A stretch of DNA of 64,000 nucleotides. It comes from Ruegeria atlantica (GTDB lineage: Bacteria > Pseudomonadota > Alphaproteobacteria > Rhodobacterales > Rhodobacteraceae). This document shows, piece after piece, positions 9,136 to 17,533 of the stretch. The translations under genes were made by a program, and so were the position numbers. Numbering within the stretch: the first letter of the stretch is position 1; the number at the start of each line of letters is the position of its first letter. Location of the stretch: contig NZ_WQCF01000004.1 of NCBI RefSeq assembly GCF_013032455.1, positions 186,001-250,000 of the forward strand, read 5' to 3'. Under the pieces are notes generated by a model that made no database searches, had not been told where the DNA came from, and saw only the letters and a program-made list of their open reading frames with translations.

Positions 9136-11094
9136 TCAATCGCCACCCAGCAGTTTCAGCAGACCTTTTTTCGCCTCTTCTTCGAGTTTGTTTTTCAGCG
9201 CATCCTCAACACTTTCTGTGTCGGTCACTGTTGTGCCAAGCTCATCCCCCACTTTTTCCAAAACCTTCTGCTTGGTATCGTCTTCAATACCTTTCAGCTG
9301 ACCTTCTGCGGCGGCCTCGATCACCTTGCTTAGGTCTGGTTTGATCGAAGGATTGCTCCACGGTCCAACAATCCTAACTGGCACCGAAAGACCCTCTCCG
9401 GAATTGGCACGCAGCGCGGTTGGGGTGAACAGATAATCAAGCGAGCGCGCCCCAAGATTGACCCGCCCCGCCCCATCTGCGCGAAAATTATCCAGCGACA
9501 TCAACAGGTCTTTGTTGATCAGCACACCCTGATCAATGGTGAAACTGGCGGACAAACTGTTGAACACCGTGGTTCCGCCAGTCCCCTTGCCGCGCCCCAT
9601 CAGCCGATCCAGGTCAAAACCTGATATTACCCCCTGTCCCACTTTCAGATGACCTTTGCCGCTGAGCGAGCGCATGATCTGATCCTCTGTCTGCCCTACG
9701 CCCAGAAACTCAAACTCGCCCGCGCCTGCACCCGACAAACGTTCGATCCCGGCAAGGGTGGACAGGGCTTGTCGTATGTCTACATCCTGAGCGCTCAGTT
9801 TGCCGCCAACGGACAGCCCGTTTCGATTATTGGCCACAACCTGCCCGTTCACCTGCCCGGAAAACAATGTGGCCGGGTTCATCCGCAACACGGCCCGTGA
9901 CCGATCAAGGCTAAGCGTCAGGTCGCTAGGACCCAGTTTTATATCGGGCAATGCAATGGAGGAGGCCGTCAAGCGTATTTCCCCGTTCGCCAGCGCCAAA
10001 GCAGATGCATCAATCGGGGTCGTCGACCATCCGCTGTCCGACGATGACACAGCACGTGCACCGCCACCGGTTGCTGCTGACACCTCATTGTACTCAGACA
10101 GGTCGATATCCCCAGCCGTGAGTCGCGCAGTCACCTTCGGCGGGTCCGAAATCACGATATCCGCCTCACCGGAAAAGCGGTTGTGGTCGAGTTGCGCCAT
10201 CATGTTGCGCAACGATATGAGGCCCTCGCTGGTGTAGGTCATATGTCCCGATAAATCTGCCACACGGCCTAGCCCTAGTGGCACTGCAACACCGTCCTGG
10301 CCGAACGCGGCCAGCATTTTGTGCGTGTTATCGGTTTTAATCTCGACGCTCCCGTCCATTTCCCCAGCAAGGTTAACAACGCCGTCAAACCCCACTTCGC
10401 CCCCCGGTGCCGTCAGGGCAAGTTGCAACGGCGTAGCGATACCTGACGCATAGGCCGGCAGGTCTGGGATTTTAAGATCAACTTTCATATTACCGCCCGG
10501 CACTGCCATCTGCGCTTGCATGGTCATGGGGGTAGTGGGACCGGGCCAACTAGCCGACAGATCGACATTTGCGAAATCGAACTTGGTCGCACCATTTTCG
10601 ATGTAGATCAGCCGCGCGTTTGTCAGTTCCAATTGATCCAACGTCACGGCCCCTTGCTGCGAAGATGCTGGTGCAGCAATGCTTCCTCCTCCAGAGGTTG
10701 CCTGAGGCGCCACCGTACCCAACTCCCAGTTCCCGCGCCCGTCGGACAATTCCAGACGCAGCACCGGGTTTTCCGCAATGATCCGCCGGATCCGCAGATC
10801 TCCGTTCAGCAGCGCCGAGGCGTCTACTCCCACAGCCAGGCTTTCAGCGCTCAGCATCGGCTCGGACGCAGCCCAAGGTGCGTTTCCAAACGTGACCGGA
10901 CCGGTCTCCATCCCCAGAACCGGCCAGAAAGACAGGCTCACATCCCCCGTCAATGTCAGGTCGCGCCCGGTCTCACTTTTGACCTGTTCGGCTAGGATCG
11001 AGGCGAGCTTATCGCCCGGCATCAGCAACAAGGCGCCAATGACCAAGCCAAACGCGACCACGAGAATAAAGAGAATGCGCAACAGCCACTTCAT
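9136..11094 (-). CDS. AsmA-family protein
   Basis: 652 residues. An N-terminal membrane anchor (LLRILFILVVAFGLVIGALLL) is followed by the typical AsmA start (GDKLASILAEQVKSETGRDLTLTGDVSLSFWPVLGMETGPVTFGNAPW) and, near the C-terminus, the AsmA_2 pattern (LDRLMGRGKGTGGTTVFNSLSASFTIDQGVLINKDLLM, then LDYLFTPTAL). AsmA-like proteins are long beta-groove proteins thought to move phospholipids between the membranes. The Lys/Glu-rich tail is probably coiled. It is monocistronic and divergent from rimO. Confidence 0.9.
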   Translation of the reverse strand: MKWLLRILFILVVAFGLVIGALLLMPGDKLASILAEQVKSETGRDLTLTGDVSLSFWPVLGMETGPVTFGNAPWAASEPMLSAESLAVGVDASALLNGDLRIRRIIAENPVLRLELSDGRGNWELGTVAPQATSGGGSIAAPASSQQGAVTLDQLELTNARLIYIENGATKFDFANVDLSASWPGPTTPMTMQAQMAVPGGNMKVDLKIPDLPAYASGIATPLQLALTAPGGEVGFDGVVNLAGEMDGSVEIKTDNTHKMLAAFGQDGVAVPLGLGRVADLSGHMTYTSEGLISLRNMMAQLDHNRFSGEADIVISDPPKVTARLTAGDIDLSEYNEVSAATGGGARAVSSSDSGWSTTPIDASALALANGEIRLTASSIALPDIKLGPSDLTLSLDRSRAVLRMNPATLFSGQVNGQVVANNRNGLSVGGKLSAQDVDIRQALSTLAGIERLSGAGAGEFEFLGVGQTEDQIMRSLSGKGHLKVGQGVISGFDLDRLMGRGKGTGGTTVFNSLSASFTIDQGVLINKDLLMSLDNFRADGAGRVNLGARSLDYLFTPTALRANSGEGLSVPVRIVGPWSNPSIKPDLSKVIEAAAEGQLKGIEDDTKQKVLEKVGDELGTTVTDTESVEDALKNKLEEEAKKGLLKLLGGD

Positions 11095-11190
11095 TTTTCT
11101 GCTCTCCGCTTATTGGGCATGCGTTGAAAAGATCATTCAAACCCTGCGCAACATTTGCAAGGGGAAGCTTTCCCTACTATATGCCGCGCC

Positions 11191-12579
11191 ATGACCACGA
11201 ACCCGCCCAACCTCCGTCCCGACCTGGCACCCGCGGCCCGGATCACCGACACGCCCCGTCCAGACCAGCCCACCATTGGTATGGTGTCTTTGGGCTGCCC
11301 GAAGGCTTTGGTCGATAGCGAACGGATTCTGACCCGTTTGCGGGCCGAAGGATACGGCATTTCGCCGGACTATTCCGGGGCCGATGCCGTGATCGTGAAC
11401 ACTTGCGGGTTCCTTGACAGCGCCAAGGCCGAGTCGTTGGACGCCATTGGTGAGGCTCTGGTGGAAAACGGCAAGGTCATCGTGACCGGCTGTCTGGGGG
11501 CTGAGCCCGACTATATCCGCGAACACCACCCACATATCATGGCCGTCACAGGACCGCACCAGTACGAACAGGTACTGGATGCAGTGCATACGGCTGTTCC
11601 CCCGGACCCTGACCCATTCGTGGACCTGCTTCCTGCTGCCAGCGTGCAACTGACCCCGCGCCACTACAGCTATCTGAAGATATCCGAGGGCTGTAACCAC
11701 AAATGCAAGTTCTGCATCATTCCCGACATGCGCGGTAAACTGGTCAGCCGCCCCGCCCATGCCGTCCTGCGCGAGGCTGAAAAGCTGGTCGACAATGGTG
11801 TGCGAGAGTTGTTGGTGATCTCGCAGGACACCTCAGCCTACGGGCTGGATCGCAAATATGACGTGAACCCGTGGAAAGACCGCGAAGTGCGCAGCCATAT
11901 CACCGATTTGGCGCGCGAACTGGGGCAGTTTGATGCTTGGGTTCGGCTGCACTACGTCTACCCCTATCCGCATGTGCGCGACTTGATCCCGTTGATGGCG
12001 GATGCAGGCTGCAACGTGCTGCCCTATCTCGATATTCCGTTCCAACACGCCCACCCGGATGTTCTGAAACGCATGGCCCGCCCTGCGGCTGCCGCCAAAA
12101 CTCTGGACGAAATTGCCGCGTGGCGCGCAACCTGTCCTGATATCACCCTGCGGTCGACCTTCATCGTCGGTTACCCCGGCGAGACCGAGGCCGAGTTCCA
12201 GACGCTGTTGGATTGGATGGATGAGGCACAGTTGGATCGCGTTGGTTGCTTCCAGTACGAGAACGTCGACGGCGCGCGATCAAACGATCTGCCTGACCAT
12301 GTTCCAGCCGAAGTAAAGCAAGAACGTTGGGAACGGTTCATGGAAAAAGCTCAGGCGATTTCCGAGGCCAAGCTGGCTGCAAAGGTCGGCCAGACCATCG
12401 ACGTGATCGTCGACGAGGTTGATGACGAGGCTGCCACCTGCCGAACCAAGTCCGACGCGCCCGAGATCGACGGAAACCTGTTCATCGACGAAGGGTTCGA
12501 GCACCTCAAGCCCGGCGATATCGTTCGCGTCGAGGTGGACGAGGCAGGCGAATACGATCTATGGGGCAAGCTGGCCTGA
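11191..12579 (+). CDS. rimO: Ribosomal protein S12 methylthiotransferase
   Basis: 462 residues. RimO is a radical-SAM enzyme adding a methylthio group to an aspartate of S12. The N-terminal UPF0004 domain carries three cluster cysteines ([21 protein letters not shown]); the radical-SAM domain has CNHKCKFC (CX3CX2C); the C-terminal TRAM domain ends [18 protein letters not shown]. The substrate-distinguishing features ([24 protein letters not shown]) match RimO rather than MiaB. An in-frame TTG at 11155 is less likely than ATG 11191. Confidence 0.95.
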   Translation: MTTNPPNLRPDLAPAARITDTPRPDQPTIGMVSLGCPKALVDSERILTRLRAEGYGISPDYSGADAVIVNTCGFLDSAKAESLDAIGEALVENGKVIVTGCLGAEPDYIREHHPHIMAVTGPHQYEQVLDAVHTAVPPDPDPFVDLLPAASVQLTPRHYSYLKISEGCNHKCKFCIIPDMRGKLVSRPAHAVLREAEKLVDNGVRELLVISQDTSAYGLDRKYDVNPWKDREVRSHITDLARELGQFDAWVRLHYVYPYPHVRDLIPLMADAGCNVLPYLDIPFQHAHPDVLKRMARPAAAAKTLDEIAAWRATCPDITLRSTFIVGYPGETEAEFQTLLDWMDEAQLDRVGCFQYENVDGARSNDLPDHVPAEVKQERWERFMEKAQAISEAKLAAKVGQTIDVIVDEVDDEAATCRTKSDAPEIDGNLFIDEGFEHLKPGDIVRVEVDEAGEYDLWGKLA

Positions 12580-12684
12580 TCCAATCACCCTTGGTCGGAA
12601 ATGCGTGAGACGAGTTGATTGGCGTTTTGCGCCGTTTTCGTGGATCATGGCGGAACATTCATCCTTGAGTTCAAGGAGGGCTCC

Positions 12685-13089
12685 ATGTCGGGCCTTCGCC
12701 TAAACATGCTGAAATGTACCATATTGGCGGTTGCCGCCCATCTTTTCGTACAACCTGCAGTCGCCGACAATGTCAGCGCGGGCGGTTTCATTATCATCGA
12801 CTCAAAACCGCTGAGTCTACATCTTCGCAGCACGCATCGAGTGCACCGATATTACGGCGCGCCCAAAGTCTATTATGAAAAATCCAAGCCAACGGTTTAC
12901 CACGACAAGCCGAAAGACAAGAAATATCGCCACACCAAGAGACGCTTGCACCATGTCAAACCGGTGAAGCGCTATCATCGTTCGGCAAACAAATTTCCCA
13001 GACCAAGCGGCACTGCCTATCACATTCCTCAGCGGTATGGCATTCAGCGCCGTACGTTCGGCTATGGACATTCGCGAAGCAGATATTGA
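12685..13089 (+). CDS. Small basic exported protein, Tyr/His/Lys-rich
   Basis: 134 residues; I do not recognise the family. It has a signal peptide (LKCTILAVAAHLFVQPAVA, predicted cut near residue 29). The mature part is strongly basic and rich in Tyr, His, Lys and Arg (for example VHRYYGAPKVYYEK and KKYRHTKRRLHHVKPVKRYH), probably disordered and periplasmic or surface-located, perhaps binding nucleic acid, LPS or metal. The start is fixed by AAGGAGGG (12673-12680). It is monocistronic, converging on dgkA. Confidence 0.65.
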   Translation: MSGLRLNMLKCTILAVAAHLFVQPAVADNVSAGGFIIIDSKPLSLHLRSTHRVHRYYGAPKVYYEKSKPTVYHDKPKDKKYRHTKRRLHHVKPVKRYHRSANKFPRPSGTAYHIPQRYGIQRRTFGYGHSRSRY

Positions 13090-13099
13090 CGCGCCTGCC

Positions 13100-13456
13100 T
13101 CAGAACAGACCCCAAAGCCCGACAACCCAGGCCACTCCTGCGGTGAACGCGGTTAAGGCGACGGCTGCGCTGGCCGCGTCTTTGGCTTGCCCGGCCAACT
13201 CGTTATGGTCGGTCGAAGTATGATCAACGGCCCGCTCAATCGCGGTATTGAATAACTCTGCTACAAGCACCAGCAACCCAAGTACCAATATCAAGACACG
13301 TACGCCGTCGCCCAATGGCAACCAAAGCGCCAATGCCGCAGAGATCAAGTTCGCCCAAACCCACACGCGAAACGAGTACTCGTCCCGCCATGTTGCGGCC
13401 AAGCCTTGCCAGCTCCAGACTGTTCGGTCTCTAAGGCGGGTAAAAAAGTTTTTCAT
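13100..13456 (-). CDS. dgkA: Diacylglycerol kinase
   Basis: 118 residues, close to the 122 of E. coli DgkA, an inner-membrane trimer that phosphorylates diacylglycerol to phosphatidate. Three membrane helices are seen (about 33-52, 57-75 and 95-117). The signature AELFNTAIERAVDHTSTDHNEL...AKDAASAAV corresponds to the conserved E-x-x-NTAIE...AKD active site. The start at 13456 has GAGGGC upstream; a longer frame to 13546 adds unrelated sequence. Confidence 0.93.
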   Translation of the reverse strand: MKNFFTRLRDRTVWSWQGLAATWRDEYSFRVWVWANLISAALALWLPLGDGVRVLILVLGLLVLVAELFNTAIERAVDHTSTDHNELAGQAKDAASAAVALTAFTAGVAWVVGLWGLF

Positions 13457-13512
13457 CTGCCCTCTGCATGTTGGTGAATGGAACTGAAGCCTTACCGGCA
13501 CACGGCAAGCAA

Positions 13513-13535
13513 GAAAAAACCGCCCCAAAGGCGGC
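13513..13535 (-). terminator. Rho-independent terminator, minus strand
   Basis: On the minus strand GCCGCC-TTTG-GGGCGG is followed by TTTTTTC. It is the second of two tandem hairpins between the small lipoprotein gene and dgkA, giving tight isolation of dgkA from upstream reading. Confidence 0.8.
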
Positions 13536-13543
13536 TGTTTCGG

Positions 13544-13580
13544 CAAAAATGTGCGGGCGGTTTCAAATAAAACCGCCCGC
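13544..13580 (-). terminator. Terminator of the small lipoprotein gene
   Basis: On the minus strand GCGGGCGG pairs with CCGCCCGC across 12 bases, followed by ACATTTTTG. It begins 7 bases after the lipoprotein stop codon. Confidence 0.8.
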
Positions 13581-13587
13581 GGAATTC

Positions 13588-13776
13588 TTATTGTGCAACC
13601 GGGTTACAGACTGTCTGACCAGCTTCGGTTGTCGCCAATTCGGTTCCTGCCGGGCAACTCGGCGTTCCGAACTTGTCATATTCAGGAGTGATATAAACCG
13701 GCGCCGGCTCCTCTTGCTGCGAGCACGCAGCCAAAACCAGAGCAAATGCACCAACGGCGGCAAATTTGAGTTTCAT
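13588..13776 (-). CDS. Small lipoprotein
   Basis: 62 residues with a lipoprotein signal (KLKFAAVGAFALVLAAC; lipobox LAAC, Cys at residue 17). The mature part is short and acidic with two further cysteines (SCPAGTEL and TVCNP), which may form a disulfide. The family is unknown to me, but this Cys spacing and the TPEYDKFG stretch recur in small roseobacter lipoproteins as I recall. ATG 13776 is chosen because GAGGA lies 9 bases upstream; the ATG at 13785 directly abuts that site. It is followed by two tandem terminators. Confidence 0.72.
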   Translation of the reverse strand: MKLKFAAVGAFALVLAACSQQEEPAPVYITPEYDKFGTPSCPAGTELATTEAGQTVCNPVAQ

Positions 13777-13819
13777 GTCCGTCATTCCTCTAATAATTTT
13801 CTGATATCGCCCAAGAACT

Positions 13820-13833
13820 TGAGACCGGTCTCA
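13820..13833. promoter_or_regulatory. Perfect palindrome upstream of the lipoprotein gene
   Basis: TGAGACCGGTCTCA is a perfect 14-bp palindrome 44 bases upstream of the lipoprotein start. Its place suggests an operator; the binding protein is unknown. Confidence 0.4.
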
Positions 13834-14000
13834 GAGTAAGACCTCAGTTGCGGTAATGCAACAAATTGAATCACGCGAATGTGAATTAGGGCGAAACCAC
13901 GCTGCCCCTCAGAAATTGCGGGACCCTGAGTTAACGCTATCGTTTTTTGCGGTTTGCCCTACACTATTGCAATGACACCAGCCAATGACGGAGAAGCCAC

Positions 14001-14243
14001 ATGACAGACAGCCCCACCATTGCGCAAAAAGCCCCTTTCCCGGTCGAAGTGACAGAAGGAAAGACATATTTTTGGTGCGCGTGCGGACAGTCAAAGCGCC
14101 AACCTTATTGCGACGGGTCGCACAAAGACACCGGGTTCGAGCCGATCAAATACACTGCGGATAGCAGCAAGAAGGTCTTCTTCTGCGGCTGCAAGCACAG
14201 CTCGAAGAAACCACTGTGCGACGGGTCTCACTCCAAGCTGTAA
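14001..14243 (+). CDS. CDGSH iron-sulfur domain protein (two motifs)
   Basis: 80 residues with two CDGSH [2Fe-2S] motifs: C26-A-C28 ... C37DGSH41 and C62-G-C64 ... C73DGSH77. In the mitoNEET family each motif binds a pH-labile [2Fe-2S] cluster through three Cys and one His; double-motif bacterial proteins bind two clusters. The function is probably redox sensing or cluster transfer. GGAG lies 9 bases before the start. It converges on the DUF6455 genes. Confidence 0.93.
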   Translation: MTDSPTIAQKAPFPVEVTEGKTYFWCACGQSKRQPYCDGSHKDTGFEPIKYTADSSKKVFFCGCKHSSKKPLCDGSHSKL

Positions 14244-14504
14244 TCAGGCTTTTAACCCGTTCAAAAGATCGGAGTTGGCGCAAAATTCAGGAGCCGCAGA
14301 GGCCTCTGTCTGTTGTTCGGACAACCAGATAGCGCATTGCCCGCTGCACTGCGACGCCCGACAACGCGTCACCATCTCGGCATAGTGATCCGGCGTCAAT
14401 CGCCCCTCGACCATCGCTTCGCTCAGCGAGATGTTCATACATCGCGCAACGGATCGAGTAAGCCAGAAATGCGTTTCCACATCTCCTAAGATATCCTTCG
14501 CCAT
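14244..14504 (-). CDS. DUF6455-type cysteine protein, third of three
   Basis: 86 residues. The pattern is a helical N-terminal half with GRLTPDHYAEMVTRC, then cysteines C48, C53, C57 and C75 (RCRASQCSGQCAIWL ... EFC), matching the other two paralogues here. I assign the family (DUF6455) from memory of this roseobacter-type pattern; no function is established. The start overlaps the previous paralogue's stop by one base. It ends at the convergent CDGSH gene. Confidence 0.75.
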   Translation of the reverse strand: MAKDILGDVETHFWLTRSVARCMNISLSEAMVEGRLTPDHYAEMVTRCRASQCSGQCAIWLSEQQTEASAAPEFCANSDLLNGLKA

Positions 14505-14752
14505 CAGCTTACCTTTCCTTGCATTGCTTTCAGTGCCGCAAACCGTTGCTGATTTTTACAAGTCTGCGGGGCGCTTGCAGCACCCTCGTGCCGGTCCAGC
14601 CAGTCCGGGTATTGATTGGCCCAGCCGCAGCCTCGGCAATATTGAATCATCTCGGCCCAATCCTGTTGCGTCAGGTGGCCGTTCCGATGCGCCGCAGCCA
14701 TGTCTGTTCCGGTCGCCTGCCCCATTCGCAATACGAGGCGTAAGTGGGTCAT
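14504..14752 (-). CDS. DUF6455-type cysteine protein, second of three
   Basis: 82 residues. It shares the layout HLTQQDWAEMIQYCRGCG ... PQTC: C39, C42 and C65, one cysteine fewer than its neighbours because the third position of the central cluster is Tyr (NQYPDWL). The start at 14752 has GGAGAG four bases upstream; a start at 14773 is possible but less well placed. It reads into the third paralogue by a one-base stop/start overlap. Confidence 0.72.
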   Translation of the reverse strand: MTHLRLVLRMGQATGTDMAAAHRNGHLTQQDWAEMIQYCRGCGWANQYPDWLDRHEGAASAPQTCKNQQRFAALKAMQGKVS

Positions 14753-14787
14753 GATCTCTCCGAGATGCAGCATGGATAGTCCGTGTG

Positions 14788-15039
14788 TTAAGGTAACAGC
14801 TTTCCGAGTAAATCCTGATTGCGGCAGTATTCAGGTGTTTGGTGCGTTTGGGCCGACTGGCTCAGAAAGCTCTGGCAATGGTTGGGATTTGGACAATCGG
14901 TGCATCTCAGCACTGCGTCGCTCAGCTCATCAATCAATATGTCGCCGTCAATCGCCGACTGTTGCAGATCCACGCCCAGTTTGCTTGCCATCCGGTCAAC
15001 GAGACCAGCGTGGTGTTTCAGCATTTCTCGGTTGGCCAT
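14788..15039 (-). CDS. DUF6455-type cysteine protein, first of three
   Basis: 83 residues with C46, C49, C55 and C72 (LRCTDCPNPNHCQSFL ... PEYC). Start at MANREMLKHH (15039), preceded by GAGAGGGAGAGG; the longer frame from 15087 would run past the predicted transcription start. Four conserved Cys per protein suggest a metal or Fe-S site; this is inference. It is first in the trio and closest to the FNR-type promoter. Confidence 0.75.
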   Translation of the reverse strand: MANREMLKHHAGLVDRMASKLGVDLQQSAIDGDILIDELSDAVLRCTDCPNPNHCQSFLSQSAQTHQTPEYCRNQDLLGKLLP

Positions 15040-15072
15040 TGAACGGTCCTCTCCCTCTCGTTCGTACGATAC

Positions 15073-15114
15073 AGGATAGACGAACACAGAAAGCGGGCCT
15101 TTGACTCAGGTCAA
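15073..15114 (-). promoter_or_regulatory. FNR/CRP-family site and promoter for the DUF6455 trio
   Basis: TTGACTCAGGTCAA (15101-15114) is a perfect inverted repeat of TTGAC with a 4-base spacer, a form recognised by FNR/Dnr-type regulators (FNR consensus TTGATNNNNATCAA). On the minus strand TATCCT (15078-15073) lies where a -10 box would be if the site is centred at -41.5, giving a start near 15066 and a ~27-base leader to the first DUF6455 gene. The site overlaps the stop codon of the upstream gene. Confidence 0.62.
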
Positions 15115-15479
15115 GGCTCGACTCCGGTATGATCCAGATAGGCGCGGGTGGCATCCTGAACCCGTCGGAAACGGTCGCCACCTAGTTTTTTACCGCCATA
15201 CCAGCGGGTCACGATCACCACGTGACTTTCCAGCCCGGCCCGTTCGAGCATGCGCAGAATCACCATGCCCGCGCCACTTTCACCGTCGTCGGCCTTGAGC
15301 GCCCCAGTCGGCAGAACCGCCGCCCAAGTGTTGTGTGTTGCCTTCGCGTAGGCTTTGTCAGATTTGAGATCTTGCAGCACAGCATCAACATCTGCCCGCG
15401 TGCTGACCGTCGCGCCTGACACCGCATATTTCGATCCGCGATCCGTCAGAATCACGCCCAGCCGCGTTAGGGAAGTCAT
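15111..15479 (-). CDS. IMPACT/YigZ-family protein
   Basis: 122 residues corresponding to the N-terminal IMPACT domain only: YAKATHNTWAAVL, ADDGESGAGMVILRML, then VVIVTRWYGGKKLGGDRFRRV. E. coli YigZ has ~205 residues with an additional C-terminal domain, absent here. The eukaryotic relative regulates GCN2; the bacterial role is unclear. It overlaps the M48 lipoprotein gene by 4 bases (ATGA), so the two are co-translated. Confidence 0.87.
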   Translation of the reverse strand: MTSLTRLGVILTDRGSKYAVSGATVSTRADVDAVLQDLKSDKAYAKATHNTWAAVLPTGALKADDGESGAGMVILRMLERAGLESHVVIVTRWYGGKKLGGDRFRRVQDATRAYLDHTGVEP

Positions 15480-16183
15480 TGCGTCAAACCTAACTGCTTG
15501 GCTGTTTTTTGCACGATATCAACTCGCTCGGCGTTTGGAGGGTGAGTGCCTAAAAACTGATCTCCGGGGTCGGGAAGGCGATCAAAATACTTTGCCCCAA
15601 TCAGTGGATCGTAGCCTGCGTTGTGGGTGATAATCGTACCCAGTTGGTCCGCCTCCAGCTCGAAAGCTTTGACGTTCATCTGCACGCCAACCTCTGCCCC
15701 CAGTTTTTGCGAGCGCTCAAGCTCTTTTCCGGTCTCGCCATTTAGCTTACCCAGATCATTAAAAATCGCCGCGCCTTCCTGCGCGCTTTCCGCCTGTCGG
15801 GCAATATGCCCTAACACGTGATGTGCCGCTTCATGTCCCATAACAAACGCCAGCTCGTCGGCATTTTGCGCCGACTGAATCATCGCACGGGTAAAGATTA
15901 TTACCGGCTGGCCCTCATCATCCAGCGTTTGAAATGCGTTGGCCGGGGCACGTGGGTTCAAATCTACCAGTATCGTAAAGTCGCAGTTCCGGACCCTGGC
16001 CTGCCGCTGGCATTCGGCGCGGGCCTCTTTGCCGACAGCACGGCTGATCTGTTGAAATGCAGGCGCTTCCACCTGAAATTCTTCTGAACTCTGAGACCAT
16101 TCCGCCGCTGGCTGAACACGCAAAGCACCGGCGCTACAGGCTGCCAGCGTCAGAGGGAACACAAGAAATGTCAGACGGCGCAT
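15476..16183 (-). CDS. M48-family metalloprotease lipoprotein
   Basis: 235 residues. Lipobox LAAC with Cys16 after MRRLTFLVFPLT. The zinc site HEAAH (H117-H121, within MGHEAAHHVLGH) is followed by the third-ligand region AFELEADQLG. C-terminal THPPNAERV is typical of the M48C/LoiP-type proteases that act on outer-membrane proteins. AAGGA precedes the start at 16183; the longer frame to 16276 is rejected because the lipoprotein signal begins here. Confidence 0.92.
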   Translation of the reverse strand: MRRLTFLVFPLTLAACSAGALRVQPAAEWSQSSEEFQVEAPAFQQISRAVGKEARAECQRQARVRNCDFTILVDLNPRAPANAFQTLDDEGQPVIIFTRAMIQSAQNADELAFVMGHEAAHHVLGHIARQAESAQEGAAIFNDLGKLNGETGKELERSQKLGAEVGVQMNVKAFELEADQLGTIITHNAGYDPLIGAKYFDRLPDPGDQFLGTHPPNAERVDIVQKTAKQLGLTQ

Positions 16184-16305
16184 TCGCAATCCTTTGAAAC
16201 GGCGACCTCGTTTTAAAAACCATATCGCGGCCCGAATGGAACTGCCACAGCCCGATTGCGCCGGAACGGGTTGCATTGCGGACTTGCGCCTTGCACTCTG
16301 ACTTT

Positions 16306-16554
16306 ATGTTTACGATTGAGCATGAATTCGACTCGACAGTCATTACTCTGGTGGATGAAGGTGAAAAGCCTTTGCAAGAGGATGTCGTCATCAACAGCTT
16401 CGCCGAATGTGTGACGCTTGAGCAATTGGACCCCCGCACCGACCAGATGCAGAAGATAACCCTGTCTCCGGAACAGGTCCGCGATCTGGCTGCTGCGCTG
16501 GACTTGCCGGAAGGTGTTTATCAGATTCACGAAAAACCAGATCAAGACGCATAG
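16306..16554 (+). CDS. Conserved small acidic protein
   Basis: 82 residues (MFTIEHEFDSTVITLVDEG...). I do not recognise a domain; the beta-strand-rich acidic start and the phrase LSPEQVRDLAAALDLPEGVYQ suggest a small folded cytosolic protein. Its 3' end overlaps the convergent DUF167 gene by 13 bases. ATG 16306 is preferred to an in-frame TTG at 16276. Confidence 0.6.
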   Translation: MFTIEHEFDSTVITLVDEGEKPLQEDVVINSFAECVTLEQLDPRTDQMQKITLSPEQVRDLAAALDLPEGVYQIHEKPDQDA

Positions 16555-16817
16555 ACGAACAGCTTGTCCCGCGCGCTTTGCCCTTGTTTCAGCGTCAGTA
16601 CAGACGGGGCAACACGCATCGCCGCTGCCAAAATTCGGCGCACGGCATCGTTAGCCTTGCCATTTTCAGGAGGCGCGGTAACCGAAATGCGGATTGTCCC
16701 GCTGTCGATCACGATACTATCCTTTACAGCCTTAGGCGTGACCCTGACCGCAATCGTCTCGCCAGGCGTGGCGCGGGTACTCAAATTGGGAATGTTGCGC
16801 AATTTGGGTTTGGCCAT
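16542..16817 (-). CDS. DUF167 (YggU-like) protein
   Basis: 91 residues. Conserved pattern: IAVRVTPKAVKDSIVIDSGTIRISVTAPPENGKANDAVRRILAAAM, then LTLKQGQSARDKLFV, the hallmark of the YggU family. The function is unknown. The start at MAKPK is supported by GAGG six bases upstream. Confidence 0.88.
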   Translation of the reverse strand: MAKPKLRNIPNLSTRATPGETIAVRVTPKAVKDSIVIDSGTIRISVTAPPENGKANDAVRRILAAAMRVAPSVLTLKQGQSARDKLFVYAS

Positions 16818-16954
16818 CTTATACCTCATGCCTGCGAACAGTCTTGCACGTGCGGACAGGGAATGAAATTGATCCTGCAACTCCGGCAGATTGCTCTTGA
16901 AACGCGTAAGTTGCTCAACCAGATACAAACTGCCCATGTAAAGAAAGTTAACAT

Positions 16955-17533
16955 ATGTCCTTGAAGAATCCGGCCGCCCTGGATTTTCTACAATCGCGCC
17001 GGTCTCGTCCGGCAAAGACATTGATTGCTCCGGCCCCCACTCGGGACGAACTGTTACCCTTGCTCACTGCTGCCGCGCGCAGCCCCGATCACGGCAAGCT
17101 GGAGCCGTGGCGTTTTATCGTGCTGGAGAAAGGCGCAATGTCGCGCCTGTCCGCGTTGACGCAGGACCGAGGCATTGCCCTTGGCAAGACACCTGAAGAA
17201 ATCGATAAAGCCCGCAACCAGTTTGACATGGGCCAACTGGCCGTGGCGGTGATCGAGGTCCAGAAACCATCCGAAAAAATACCCGCCATTGAACAAACCT
17301 ACTCAGCAGGTGCAGTCTGCCTCGCCCTGCTGAACGCGGCGCTGGCAGCAGGTTGGGGCGCCAACTGGTTATCTGGCTGGCAGGCGCACGACCCCGAGTT
17401 CTGCCGACAGGCCTTTGATTTGCAGGAGAACGAACGCATCGCCGGATTGATCCATATTGCAACCGAAAGCAAAGCCCCGCCGGAACGCCCCCGCCCTGAT
17501 GTTGCGGCCATAACCGAGTGGGTCTCGGAATGA
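16955..17533 (+). CDS. Nitroreductase-family protein (YdjA-like)
   Basis: 192 residues, an FMN-dependent NAD(P)H oxidoreductase. RRSRPAKTL near the start and ARSPDHGKLEPWRFIVL form the FMN phosphate site of the compact YdjA subgroup; GAVCLALLNAALAAGWGANWLSGW is the dimer/FMN region. The substrate is unknown. The stop overlaps the next gene's start (ATGA at 17530). Confidence 0.88.
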   Translation: MSLKNPAALDFLQSRRSRPAKTLIAPAPTRDELLPLLTAAARSPDHGKLEPWRFIVLEKGAMSRLSALTQDRGIALGKTPEEIDKARNQFDMGQLAVAVIEVQKPSEKIPAIEQTYSAGAVCLALLNAALAAGWGANWLSGWQAHDPEFCRQAFDLQENERIAGLIHIATESKAPPERPRPDVAAITEWVSE

